Shown here in pieces: positions 1 to 6,442 of a stretch of 8,115 bases of DNA. How positions within the stretch are numbered: the stretch's first letter is position 1; the number at the start of each line of letters is the position of its first letter. The translations under genes and the position numbers were made by a program. Under the pieces are notes generated by a model. The model saw nothing but the letters and a program-made list of their open reading frames with translations, was not told where the DNA came from and ran no database searches. This DNA is from Bacteroidales bacterium (lineage in GTDB: Bacteria > Bacteroidota > Bacteroidia > Bacteroidales > VadinHA17), in the NCBI GenBank assembly GCA_025455535.1, contig JALOMM010000053.1, forward strand, positions 1-8,115, in the 5' to 3' direction.

Positions 1-873
1 AACCGTTTCGTATTCCAGTACGGCACGCTTGACCAGGGATGGTGGCCCGACGGCTTGTACACGGCCCCAACCGATGAGGCTCTGCTGTTCGATATTGCAA
101 AGACGAAGGAGATGGGATTCAACATGATCCGCAAGCATGTGAAGGTGGAACCGGCGAGGTGGTATTACCACTGTGACCGTACCGGAATGCTGGTGTGGCA
201 GGATATGCCCAGCGGTGACCTGGGAGGTCATCGGTGGAATGACAAGCCGGGGATGGAGGGGGGCTCAGACAAGAGCAGGACTGAAGCCTCGGAGAAGATC
301 TACAAAACAGAATGGAATGCAATCATCGACTGCCTCTATAATTTCCCCAGCATTGTAGTGTGGGTACCGTTCAATGAGGCGTGGGGTCAGTTCAAGACTG
401 CGGAGATAACACAATGGACGAAGGAGAAGGATCCGTCCAGACTGGTCAACAGTGCCAGCGGGGGCAACTTTCATGATGTGGGAGACATTCTTGACGTGCA
501 TAACTATCCCGGCCCGGTGATGCCAAAGCCTGAGATTTTCGGAAAGAAACAGGTGCTTGTCCTGGGCGAATTCGGAGGTCTCGGTCTTCCGCTCGAGGAT
601 CATACCTGGCTCGAAAAGAATAACTGGGGCTACAGGAGCTTCAGGAGTTCCGATACTCTCTTCATGACCTATTCAGGCTATCTTGACCAGATAACCCGAT
701 TCGTTGACAGAGGCCTCTCAGCAGCAATCTATACCCAGACAACAGATGTGGAGATTGAAACAAACGGACTCATGACCTATGACAGGAAGGTTGTGAAACT
801 ACCGGTTGAAGGGTTAAGGGAGACAAGCCGCAGGCTATATGAGGCTGGAACAAAAGTCAGGTTCAGGAAGTAA
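1..873 (+). CDS. Glycoside hydrolase family 2 protein (beta-galactosidase/beta-glucuronidase-like), 3' part only
   Basis: The reading frame is open from base 1, so the gene begins upstream of the window; a TTG at 55 is an internal Leu codon, not a start. About 290 C-terminal residues are visible. They cover the TIM-barrel catalytic domain of a GH2 retaining glycosidase, which hydrolyses beta-linked sugars. Family marks in order are the stretch FNMIRKHVKVEP (codons from 118), WQDMPSG, the acid/base motif PFNEAWGQ with Glu at 376-378, and the nucleophile region VLGEFGG with Glu at 568-570. The end (TTDVEIETNGLMTYDRKVVK) resembles the usual C-terminus of this GH2 subgroup, so no further domain is missing at the 3' side. 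The N-terminal sugar-binding and immunoglobulin-like domains, and any signal peptide, would lie upstream. The substrate cannot be told from this fragment. It has no evident functional link to the genes that follow. Confidence 0.9.
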   Translation, partial: NRFVFQYGTLDQGWWPDGLYTAPTDEALLFDIAKTKEMGFNMIRKHVKVEPARWYYHCDRTGMLVWQDMPSGDLGGHRWNDKPGMEGGSDKSRTEASEKIYKTEWNAIIDCLYNFPSIVVWVPFNEAWGQFKTAEITQWTKEKDPSRLVNSASGGNFHDVGDILDVHNYPGPVMPKPEIFGKKQVLVLGEFGGLGLPLEDHTWLEKNNWGYRSFRSSDTLFMTYSGYLDQITRFVDRGLSAAIYTQTTDVEIETNGLMTYDRKVVKLPVEGLRETSRRLYEAGTKVRFRK

Positions 874-970
874 ACCTTCTAATAGCAACCTGCGTTCATG
901 TCAGTGTGATACCTTCCCGTGTTGAAGCGTCTGAAAGGTCACAATGGCAGGGCCCTTACCTCTGGCAAAT

Positions 971-986
971 GCATGACCGCATGACC
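971..986. repeat. Two perfect tandem copies of GCATGACC in the GH2 downstream spacer
   Basis: The 247 bases between the GH2 stop and the next gene hold no convincing ORF, RNA gene or strong terminator. The only local structure seen is this 8-bp unit repeated twice head to tail. It may well be chance. Confidence 0.35.
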
Positions 987-1120
987 ATTGAAATGATATC
1001 CGTTGAATCAGAGTGAATTATTTTAGGCAGTTTGGCAATAAATTGTGAATTTCGCAGTCTTTATCAATGGCAATGTGTAGTATATTGCGCTTAGGAGTCT
1101 GCCGCAGGCTGTCTTTTAAA

Positions 1121-1834
1121 ATGAGAAAACCAATATCTGACGAAATAAGGGAAATAGTCAAGCGCATTTCGACCGACAGGAGGAGGACCAACCTGCTTAA
1201 AAATTATGAGCAGAGGACAATCGCCTTCTTTCTTCAGCGCATCCCGTCATGGACAACTTCCGATATGCTTACTTTTCTCGGTTTTATCGGAACCATGATA
1301 ACATTCACCGGTTTCGTGCTGGCGACATTTTTTCACAGGGGTTTTCTCCTCCTGGGTGTGGCAGGCTTTGCCATAAACTGGTTCGGCGACTCTCTTGACG
1401 GGAGGCTGGCCTATTACCGTAACAAACCGAGGAAGTGGTACGGTTTTTCACTCGACCTTTCAATAGACTGGATAAGCACCATCATACTCGGATGGGGTTA
1501 TGTCTTCTATGCTCCGGACCAGTGGGAAATGGTGGGATCGGGCTTTGTCGTCCTTTACGGATGGGCTATGATAGTTGCCCTCGTGAGATACAGGGTTACC
1601 GGAAACTACACCATTGACTCGGGCATCCTTGGCCCGACAGAACTGCGAATAATTATCTCGGCAATACTGATAGCCGAGGTTTTTATAAAGGATGCGATAC
1701 TGTATGCAGGTGCGGTGGCCTGCCTCCTGCTGTTTGTCATCGACATCAAGGACACCGTAAAGCTTATCCGCATGGCAGATGAAAAGGATATTGCTGAAAG
1801 GGAAAACAATCTGAAGGACTCCGATGTCAGATAG
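1121..1834 (+). CDS. CDP-alcohol phosphatidyltransferase family membrane protein
   Basis: A 237-residue integral membrane protein with several hydrophobic segments (about 48-70, 74-90, 118-131, 141-156, 175-207). Residues 90-116 carry the CDP-alcohol phosphotransferase signature with all four metal-binding/catalytic aspartates: D90, D93, D112 and D116, plus G94, A97 and G108. The family moves a phospho-alcohol group from CDP-alcohol to a second alcohol in phospholipid or related lipid synthesis; the substrates here are unknown. Two departures from the textbook motif DxxDGxxARx8Gx3Dx3D are seen: the Arg after A97 is Tyr (AYYR), and the spacer before Gly is one residue longer. I chose ATG 1121 because MRKPISDEIREIVKR looks like the natural N-terminus; an in-frame ATG at 1067 would add 18 unlike residues (MAMCSILRLG...). 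Its 3' end overlaps the following GtrA gene by 11 bases, so the two are probably translated together. Confidence 0.85.
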   Translation: MRKPISDEIREIVKRISTDRRRTNLLKNYEQRTIAFFLQRIPSWTTSDMLTFLGFIGTMITFTGFVLATFFHRGFLLLGVAGFAINWFGDSLDGRLAYYRNKPRKWYGFSLDLSIDWISTIILGWGYVFYAPDQWEMVGSGFVVLYGWAMIVALVRYRVTGNYTIDSGILGPTELRIIISAILIAEVFIKDAILYAGAVACLLLFVIDIKDTVKLIRMADEKDIAERENNLKDSDVR

Positions 1835-2234
1835 ACTGTTCATGTTCGGCAAGGCACAGGTCTCGGCTTTCATCGGGGGGATGGTTGACTATTCCGTAAT
1901 GATACTTCTCACGGAGTTCTTCGGATTGCATTACACCACATCCATCATATTCGGCGGCATCATCGGAGCATTTGTGAATTTTTCCCTGAACAGGTACTGG
2001 ACATTTCACTCCAGCGAGCTGACATATAAGGTCAACGGAAAGATACAAATGCTGAGGTTTGCCGTTGTGGTTATAAACAGTATTCTGCTCAAGGCTTCCG
2101 GCACTTATTACATTACTTCATTCTTTCACATTGACTACAAGATCAGCCGGATCATTACCGATATGATTGTCTCGGTTGTGTTCAACTATATGCTCCAGAG
2201 ACACTGGGTATTCAAAAGGGTACCTGTCTCCTGA
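1824..2234 (+). CDS. GtrA family membrane protein
   Basis: A 136-residue protein with four predicted membrane segments (about 11-31, 38-55, 76-95, 107-124), the usual size and layout of the GtrA/DPMS-like family. Hallmarks are KAQVSAFIGGMVDY at 10-23, NFSLNRYWTF at 52-61 after the second segment, and FNYMLQRHWVFKR at 120-132 after the fourth. GtrA proteins are thought to help move or hold polyprenyl-phosphate-linked sugars for surface glycan modification; the exact role of many members is unproven. The start ATG lies inside the end of the upstream phosphatidyltransferase gene, in another frame, giving an 11-base overlap and implying coupled translation. A role for the pair in lipid-linked or surface-lipid synthesis is inference from families and overlap. 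No glycosyltransferase, the common GtrA partner, is visible nearby. Confidence 0.9.
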   Translation: MSDRLFMFGKAQVSAFIGGMVDYSVMILLTEFFGLHYTTSIIFGGIIGAFVNFSLNRYWTFHSSELTYKVNGKIQMLRFAVVVINSILLKASGTYYITSFFHIDYKISRIITDMIVSVVFNYMLQRHWVFKRVPVS

Positions 2235-2270
2235 CCGCTGTTCCGCATACTTCCGGCATTGTAAAATGAT

Positions 2271-2304
2271 TGCGTCCTGATGTAAAGTTAAACATCAGGA
2301 CGCA
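2271..2304. terminator. Perfect 13-bp stem hairpin between convergent genes, probable terminator
   Basis: Arms TGCGTCCTGATGT (2271-2283) and ACATCAGGACGCA (2292-2304) are exact reverse complements, with an 8-nt loop AAAGTTAA. It lies between the stops of the GtrA gene (2234, +) and norB (2328, -), so it could end transcription from both sides. The T-tract is modest: on the minus strand the stem is followed by ATCATTTTAC; on the plus strand there is none. Confidence 0.75.
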
Positions 2305-2327
2305 GTTCAGGTTATAGTACTGAGTGA

Positions 2328-4571
2328 TTACTTCCTAATGCTCCATCCGAATTTTAGTCCGAATATGAACCATGCCAGGGCGACGGTACCGGCGGCAAAT
2401 ATAGTATCACCGATGGTTCGCAGCCATCTGAATGTCTCAATATGAGGCTGCTGCATGAACTCTGCCGAGCGGGCATACCACAGACCCTCCTGTACGCTGG
2501 CAACGGTCTGTGCCAGTCCTACCGGAAGAACACTCAGGAGCACCATCAGGGCCAGTCCTATGTTTATAGCCCAGAAGGCAAACTTTATCACAGGCTCCTT
2601 CCAGACACTCTTCTGATCCATGTCGCGAAGGACGAAAAGCATCAGGCCGATACCCAGTATTCCGTATACACCGAAAAGTGCCGTATGTCCGTGAACAGGT
2701 GTGGTATTCAGACCCTGCATATAGTAAAGGGCAATGGGAGGATTTATCAGGAAGCCGAATATCCCTGCTCCGACAAGATTCCAGAATGCCACAGCTATAA
2801 AGCTGTAGATAGGCCATTTATATGCTTTTATCCATTCGGCGCCCCGGCTCATCTTGAGGTTATCATACGCCTCGAAGCCCATCATCACCAGCGGAACGAC
2901 CTCCAGTGCACTGAATGTAGCTCCGAGTGCCAGCACTGCGGTGGGTGTACCGGTGAAATAGAGATGGTGAAATGTCCCCAGTATACCGCCCGAAAGGAAC
3001 ACGATTGTTGAAAAGAGGACAGCCACGGTCGCCGTGGCAGCCTTAAGCAACTGCAGTCTGACGAAGAGGAAGGCCATTACGACCGCTGCAAATACCTCAA
3101 AGAATCCCTCAACCCAGAGATGGACCACCCACCAGCGCCAGTATTCTGCCATTGCGAGGTTGGTCTGTCTTCCCCACATCAGTCCGGCCCCGTAAAAAGC
3201 TGCGATGGCAATTGATGATACCAGAAACAAAATGAGCAGGTTACGGCTGTCAGACTTCTTTTTTATTGCCGGCCATATTGCCCTGCCCATCAGCAGAAGC
3301 CAGATGAAGAGTCCAATGAAGAGGAAGAGCTGCCAGAATCGCCCAAGGTCAACATATTCATATCCCTGGTGACCGAACCAGAAATTTTGTACAAGCCCGA
3401 GTTTCTGCATCACCCCCATCCACTGTCCGGCAAGCGAGCCAATGACAATTATCAGCAGTGCGATGAAAAGGAAATTCACCCCCAGGCGCTGGTATTTAGG
3501 CTCATGGCCGGAGATGGCTGGAGCATAATACAAACCTGTTGCCAGCCATGAGGTGGCGATCCAGAAGATGGCAATCTGAATGTGCCAGGTACGTGAGATG
3601 GAGTAGGGGAGAATCTTGGCCAGCGGAAGGCCGTATAATGCCTGTCCCTCTACAGAATAATGTGCGGTGATGATCCCCATCGCCACCTGAACAAGAAGGA
3701 GGAGAGAGACTATCCAGAAATACTTCACAGTGGCTGTCTGTGAGGGTGTCTGTGCTTTGTGCGTCAGGGGGAATGAGGCAGGCACCAGTTCAGGCGCACT
3801 GTCACGCTGCCTGGCGTAAAACCATCCCATCAGCCCTATCCCGGCGATCAGTATTATGACACTGAAGCCCGTCCACAAAAGAAGCGAACCTGTAGGCCTG
3901 TTGCCGACGAGCTCTTCAGCCGGCCAGTTATTGGTATAGGTGATATCCTGACCTGGACGCTGTGTGACACATGACCATGAGGTCCAGAAGAAAAAGGCGT
4001 TAAGCAGCCTCACCCTCTCAGGGTCCTTCAGTGAGTTTTCCGCTATGGCGTATGCATCACGCAGCCCGGCGAACTGAGGATCATCTGTAAACAGGCTGCT
4101 GTAGTATTCGCTGTTTGATGCAATAGCCTCAGCACGAAGGGGGGAGACCGTAAGTGTTCCGGTTGCCGGGTCGAAGCTGTTTTTTCTCAGTTCATCCTGG
4201 AGAAGCACCTTCAGTGATGCCTGTGCGTCAGTCTTAAGGTCGTCCCATGGCAGATTGTAGTTCTGAAGAGCCATCTGGTTCAGCATATAGACAGCCTCCC
4301 TGTGCAGCCAGTCTGCACTCCAGTCCGGGGCCTGATAGGCGCCATGACCCCAGACGGTACCAACCTCCTGGCCACCCATCGACTGCCAGACATTCTGTCC
4401 GTCCTTTATATCCTGTCCGGTAAACAGGGTGACACCTTCGGTAGTAATAACCTTGTCGGGCACCGGCGGTGCCTGACGGTAGATCTCCCTTCCGTAATAG
4501 AGGAGCACCGCAAATGAGATAGTCATGACGGCCAGGAAGCCAATCCATAGATTTCTTGTTGTCATTGGCAT
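2328..4571 (-). CDS. norB: Quinol-type nitric oxide reductase, single-chain large subunit (qNor)
   Basis: A 747-residue haem-copper oxidase superfamily protein that reduces 2 NO to N2O in the cytoplasmic membrane. It has an N-terminal membrane anchor (about 8-26), a roughly 200-residue periplasmic NorC-like domain, a second anchor (228-251), then 12 hydrophobic segments, matching the fused qNor (NorZ) layout. Likely metal ligands are visible: H330 (SRTWH) and H629 for low-spin haem b, H627 (HGHTALFG) for haem b3, and H484, H535 and H536 with E488 for FeB (HLWVEGFFE and FHHLYF). The NorB-type second glutamate E492 is present. There is no CxxCH motif, so no haem c, which supports quinol rather than cytochrome c as donor. 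The start MPMT could instead be the second Met. It is the last gene of the ric-hemerythrin-norB set, 22 bases after the hemerythrin stop, with an AT-rich leader and no clear Shine-Dalgarno. Confidence 0.95.
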   Translation of the reverse strand: MPMTTRNLWIGFLAVMTISFAVLLYYGREIYRQAPPVPDKVITTEGVTLFTGQDIKDGQNVWQSMGGQEVGTVWGHGAYQAPDWSADWLHREAVYMLNQMALQNYNLPWDDLKTDAQASLKVLLQDELRKNSFDPATGTLTVSPLRAEAIASNSEYYSSLFTDDPQFAGLRDAYAIAENSLKDPERVRLLNAFFFWTSWSCVTQRPGQDITYTNNWPAEELVGNRPTGSLLLWTGFSVIILIAGIGLMGWFYARQRDSAPELVPASFPLTHKAQTPSQTATVKYFWIVSLLLLVQVAMGIITAHYSVEGQALYGLPLAKILPYSISRTWHIQIAIFWIATSWLATGLYYAPAISGHEPKYQRLGVNFLFIALLIIVIGSLAGQWMGVMQKLGLVQNFWFGHQGYEYVDLGRFWQLFLFIGLFIWLLLMGRAIWPAIKKKSDSRNLLILFLVSSIAIAAFYGAGLMWGRQTNLAMAEYWRWWVVHLWVEGFFEVFAAVVMAFLFVRLQLLKAATATVAVLFSTIVFLSGGILGTFHHLYFTGTPTAVLALGATFSALEVVPLVMMGFEAYDNLKMSRGAEWIKAYKWPIYSFIAVAFWNLVGAGIFGFLINPPIALYYMQGLNTTPVHGHTALFGVYGILGIGLMLFVLRDMDQKSVWKEPVIKFAFWAINIGLALMVLLSVLPVGLAQTVASVQEGLWYARSAEFMQQPHIETFRWLRTIGDTIFAAGTVALAWFIFGLKFGWSIRK

Positions 4572-4593
4572 TTAATTTTTAGGATTTATTTAT

Positions 4594-5136
4594 TTATTGA
4601 TATCTGTTATCAAGTCTCTCTATTTCGGAAAGATATTCTGTCACTCCGCCGCCATGAGGGGTGACGGGTTCAACTCTGGCATACTCGTCCAGAAGACGTG
4701 CGTGATCTTCAGGAGCCAGAACGTTGTCGGCCATGCGGAAAAGGATGTTGTTCTCCTTGGAAATATGGTTACGCAGCAGGGTTACATAGCCTGACATGTT
4801 AGCGTATACGTATTTCAGGGCTGAATTATTTCCCTCCCTGCAGAGCTTAATGTTCTCTGCCATTCCTCTTACATATTCCCTCCCCTGGATGTGTTCGGCA
4901 AGCATTACCGCCACAGGTCCCTGGTGAGGACTGAACCCCTTCTCCTCGAGCCGAGGGAATAGAATGTTTTCTTCCTTTGCATGATGGAACCCGTCAGCAT
5001 AATTTTTTATGAGGCTGACAATAGACTCCAGGTCGGAGATATCCGGAGCATCGGTCTTTGTCACCCGTTCCATTATGTCAATCAGGCGCAGTATATGTAC
5101 GTGGTCATTTTCCAGATCCTTAGTTGCTGATTTCAT
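4594..5136 (-). CDS. Hemerythrin domain-containing protein (HHE, di-iron)
   Basis: A 180-residue, probably cytoplasmic four-helix protein with no signal peptide or membrane segment. The hemerythrin ligand pattern is complete: LENDH (H12), FHHAKEENILFPRL (H51/H52 with E56), EHIQGR (H82), and LRNHISKENNILF (H124 with E128). Such domains bind O2 or NO at a di-iron site. The last 30 residues or so, including HGGG at 161-164, form a tail beyond the core bundle. It lies between ric and norB in the same direction, so a role as NO/O2 binder, NO sensor or partner in iron-centre repair is inferred from context. It is distinct from the neighbouring Ric protein because it lacks the N-terminal CCGG domain. 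The start codon is preceded by AAGGAG, but only one base away, so that match may come from the repeat array just upstream rather than being a working ribosome site. Confidence 0.92.
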   Translation of the reverse strand: MKSATKDLENDHVHILRLIDIMERVTKTDAPDISDLESIVSLIKNYADGFHHAKEENILFPRLEEKGFSPHQGPVAVMLAEHIQGREYVRGMAENIKLCREGNNSALKYVYANMSGYVTLLRNHISKENNILFRMADNVLAPEDHARLLDEYARVEPVTPHGGGVTEYLSEIERLDNRYQ

Positions 5137-5140
5137 ACTC

Positions 5141-5204
5141 CTTAATTCTTAACTCCTTAATTATTAACTCATTATTCTTAACTCTTAATTCTTAATTCTT
5201 AATT
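5141..5204. repeat. Degenerate heptanucleotide tandem repeat, nine units of CTTAATT (AATTAAG on the minus strand)
   Basis: Read on the plus strand in 7-base steps the units are CTTAATT, CTTAACT, (extra C), CTTAATT, ATTAACT, CATTATT, CTTAACT, CTTAATT, CTTAATT, CTTAATT. Five of nine are exact. The array fills almost all of the 67-base gap between ric and the hemerythrin gene and touches the first base of the ric stop codon. Each unit contains TAA on both strands; because 7 is not a multiple of 3, the array stops translation in all six frames. The inserted base creates an AAGGAG on the transcript strand. Confidence 0.9.
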
Positions 5205-5908
5205 TACTTGCCTGCCAGCCGCAATGCAGCAGGGTAGAGGATATTGTTCTCCAGGTGCACGTGGATGTGCAGGTCATCTTCAAACTCGCCCAGGAGCTTC
5301 ATTGTTACCATGTAAGTGTTACAGGCATCATGAGGCACCTGGTAACCACTGGTCATCCCGTTGATTCTGTCCATTGCCCCGCCGGCGAATTCATGCTCAC
5401 CTGACATGCGTTCTATCTCTGATCTTATCAATGCCCGGTCTGCTTCGGTACTCTTATCCATTACTCTCTTCACGGCCGGGAAGAGCACCTCCTCCTCATT
5501 CTTTAAATGCTGAAGCAGCTCACTGTTTATCTGTGAGAAAAGCTCAGCCACTTTAATAAGTTCTGCGTGCCTGTCTCCATGGACCTTTGCAATCTTATCA
5601 GTATAGAATAACAGTTCCGGAAGACTTTTAAGCACATATTTGTGGTGAGTGTTGACAATGTAATCTGCAAGAAAGGAGGGAGTCCATTCGCTGAAGTTGT
5701 GGCCCCTGCTCTCAGATGAGTTTTCCAGATCCATGAGCTTGCTCATTACCGGTTCCGGATTAATTTTCTTTTCGCTGCAGGCATCTGCAAGGCTCTTCTT
5801 CCCTCCGCAGCAGAAATCAAGCCCTGCTTCCTTGAAAAGGGATGCCGCCCTGAAATCATCGGTTACAATCTCGCCAAGCGATGTGTTGATCAGATTCTCT
5901 TTTTTCAT
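5204..5908 (-). CDS. ric: Iron-sulfur cluster repair di-iron protein (Ric/ScdA/YtfE family)
   Basis: A 234-residue cytoplasmic protein of the usual ScdA/YtfE length. The N-terminal ScdA_N (DUF542) domain shows FKEAGLDFCCGGKKSL with C33 and C34. The C-terminal hemerythrin-like bundle supplies likely di-iron ligands H89 (or H88), H134 and E138 (QHLKNEEEVLFP), H172 (SGEHEF), and H216 with E220 (HIHVHLENNILYP). By analogy with E. coli YtfE, it helps restore Fe-S clusters damaged by nitric oxide or oxidants. The frame stays open up to an ATG at 6166, but that longer version would overlap the divergent Rrf2 gene and add 86 unrelated residues. ATG 5908 gives the expected N-terminus MKKENLINTS and sits about 20 nt below the predicted transcription start. 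It is the first gene of the NO-defence operon, followed by the hemerythrin gene and norB. Confidence 0.95.
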   Translation of the reverse strand: MKKENLINTSLGEIVTDDFRAASLFKEAGLDFCCGGKKSLADACSEKKINPEPVMSKLMDLENSSESRGHNFSEWTPSFLADYIVNTHHKYVLKSLPELLFYTDKIAKVHGDRHAELIKVAELFSQINSELLQHLKNEEEVLFPAVKRVMDKSTEADRALIRSEIERMSGEHEFAGGAMDRINGMTSGYQVPHDACNTYMVTMKLLGEFEDDLHIHVHLENNILYPAALRLAGK

Positions 5909-5934
5909 TTCATTCCTGTAATTAGAATTCGATA

Positions 5935-5966
5935 CAAATATATTATTTATTTCATAAGAAGACAAA
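5935..5966 (-). promoter_or_regulatory. Promoter of ric-hemerythrin-norB operon (Bacteroidota type)
   Basis: On the minus strand, TTTG (5966-5963), then a 20-nt spacer, then TATATTTG (5942-5935). This is an exact match to the TTTG-N19-21-TAnnTTTG pattern known for the primary sigma factor of Bacteroidota. Transcription would start near 5928, leaving a leader of about 20 nt before ATG 5908. Confidence 0.8.
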
Positions 5967-5977
5967 AAGGTCTTTTT
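5964..5977. promoter_or_regulatory. 14-bp palindrome AAAAAGGTCTTTTT, candidate shared operator
   Basis: The two 6-base arms are exact reverse complements around a central GT. Its centre (5970.5) is also the midpoint between the two divergent -7 boxes (5935-5942 and 5999-6006). It overlaps the -33 elements of both promoters, so a dimer bound here could block both at once. The Rrf2 protein encoded alongside is the obvious candidate binder. This assignment is inference. Confidence 0.55.
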
Positions 5978-6006
5978 AATTCTTAAACATTTATTTTGTA
6001 CTTTTG
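5975..6006 (+). promoter_or_regulatory. Promoter of the Rrf2 regulator gene (Bacteroidota type)
   Basis: TACTTTTG at 5999-6006 is an exact TAnnTTTG -7 box. Twenty bases upstream is TTTA (5975-5978), one base off the TTTG -33 consensus. The predicted leader is short, about 12-15 nt before ATG 6026. The weaker -33 box suggests lower basal activity than the divergent ric promoter. Confidence 0.65.
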
Positions 6007-6025
6007 TTCTGAAAAGGTCAGGAAA

Positions 6026-6442
6026 ATGTTCAACAAGGAGACAGAGTACGCAATGAGGAGCCTGGTATATATACAGGTTGAGAACTACAAAGGAAGGAGG
6101 CCGGGTATTTCTGAGATTGCAGCCGAGATTGATGCTCCACGGTTCTTCACTGCCAAGATACTGCAAAGGATGGTCAGGCAGGGGTTTGTTCAGTCACGAA
6201 AAGGGAGGGGCGGAGGCTTCTACTTTGACAGCAAGCATGCTCCGCTGAAAATAGGAGATGTGATAAAGGCTGTTGAAGGCGACAATATAATGACCGGATG
6301 TGCCTTTGGTCTGAAGTATTGCGATGAGACAAATCCATGTCCGCTACATTTTCGATATGCCCCTATAAGGGAGAAGATTAACACCCTTGTTGCGGAGGAG
6401 ACCATACAGTCACTGGCAAGGAGACCGGCAGGTACGGACTGA
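6026..6442 (+). CDS. Rrf2 family transcriptional regulator, likely Fe-S NO/redox sensor
   Basis: A 138-residue protein with an N-terminal winged helix (MFNKETEYAMRSLVYI, then ISEIAAEIDAPRFFTAKILQRMVRQGFVQSRKGRGGGF at about 28-65), as in IscR and NsrR. Three cysteines C92, C99 and C105 form CX6CX5C in TGCAFGLKYCDETNPCPLH, the place where family members bind an Fe-S cluster. An open frame upstream to TTG 5996 is not used: ATG 6026 gives the standard family N-terminus and lies just below the promoter, while 5996 lies above the -7 box. It is divergent from ric-hemerythrin-norB with a 117-base shared control region, so it probably represses that operon until NO or oxidative damage alters the cluster. 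NsrR-like behaviour is inferred; an IscR-like or general redox role is possible, so no gene symbol is given. Confidence 0.92.
   Translation: MFNKETEYAMRSLVYIQVENYKGRRPGISEIAAEIDAPRFFTAKILQRMVRQGFVQSRKGRGGGFYFDSKHAPLKIGDVIKAVEGDNIMTGCAFGLKYCDETNPCPLHFRYAPIREKINTLVAEETIQSLARRPAGTD

Noticed and set aside
1067..1120. Upstream ATG 1067 as start of the phosphatidyltransferase gene
   Set aside because: It adds 18 residues (MAMCSILRLG...) that do not look like part of the family; ATG 1121 begins a sensible N-terminus. It cannot be fully excluded.
874..1120. Possible small gene or structured RNA between the GH2 gene and the phosphatidyltransferase gene
   Set aside because: Plus-strand ATG frames end within about 10 codons, and the only stem (GTGATACCTT with AAGGTCAC) is bulged with a long loop. 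No promoter with both boxes at proper spacing was found.
1460..1873. 137-codon open frame on the minus strand
   Set aside because: It is antisense to the phosphatidyltransferase and the start of the GtrA gene, both with clear family motifs, and has no recognisable domain.
2442..3011. 189-codon open frame on the plus strand
   Set aside because: It is antisense to the well-conserved catalytic part of norB; its translation is Cys/His-rich and low in structure, as expected for a shadow frame.
5925..5930. GAATTC hexamer near the predicted ric transcription start as an operator
   Set aside because: It is only 6 bp and not extended by further symmetry; it is too short to distinguish from chance.
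5909..6166. Longer ric reading frame starting at ATG 6166
   Set aside because: The extra 86 residues overlap the Rrf2 gene and both promoters, and look nothing like a ScdA domain; ATG 5908 gives the family N-terminus.
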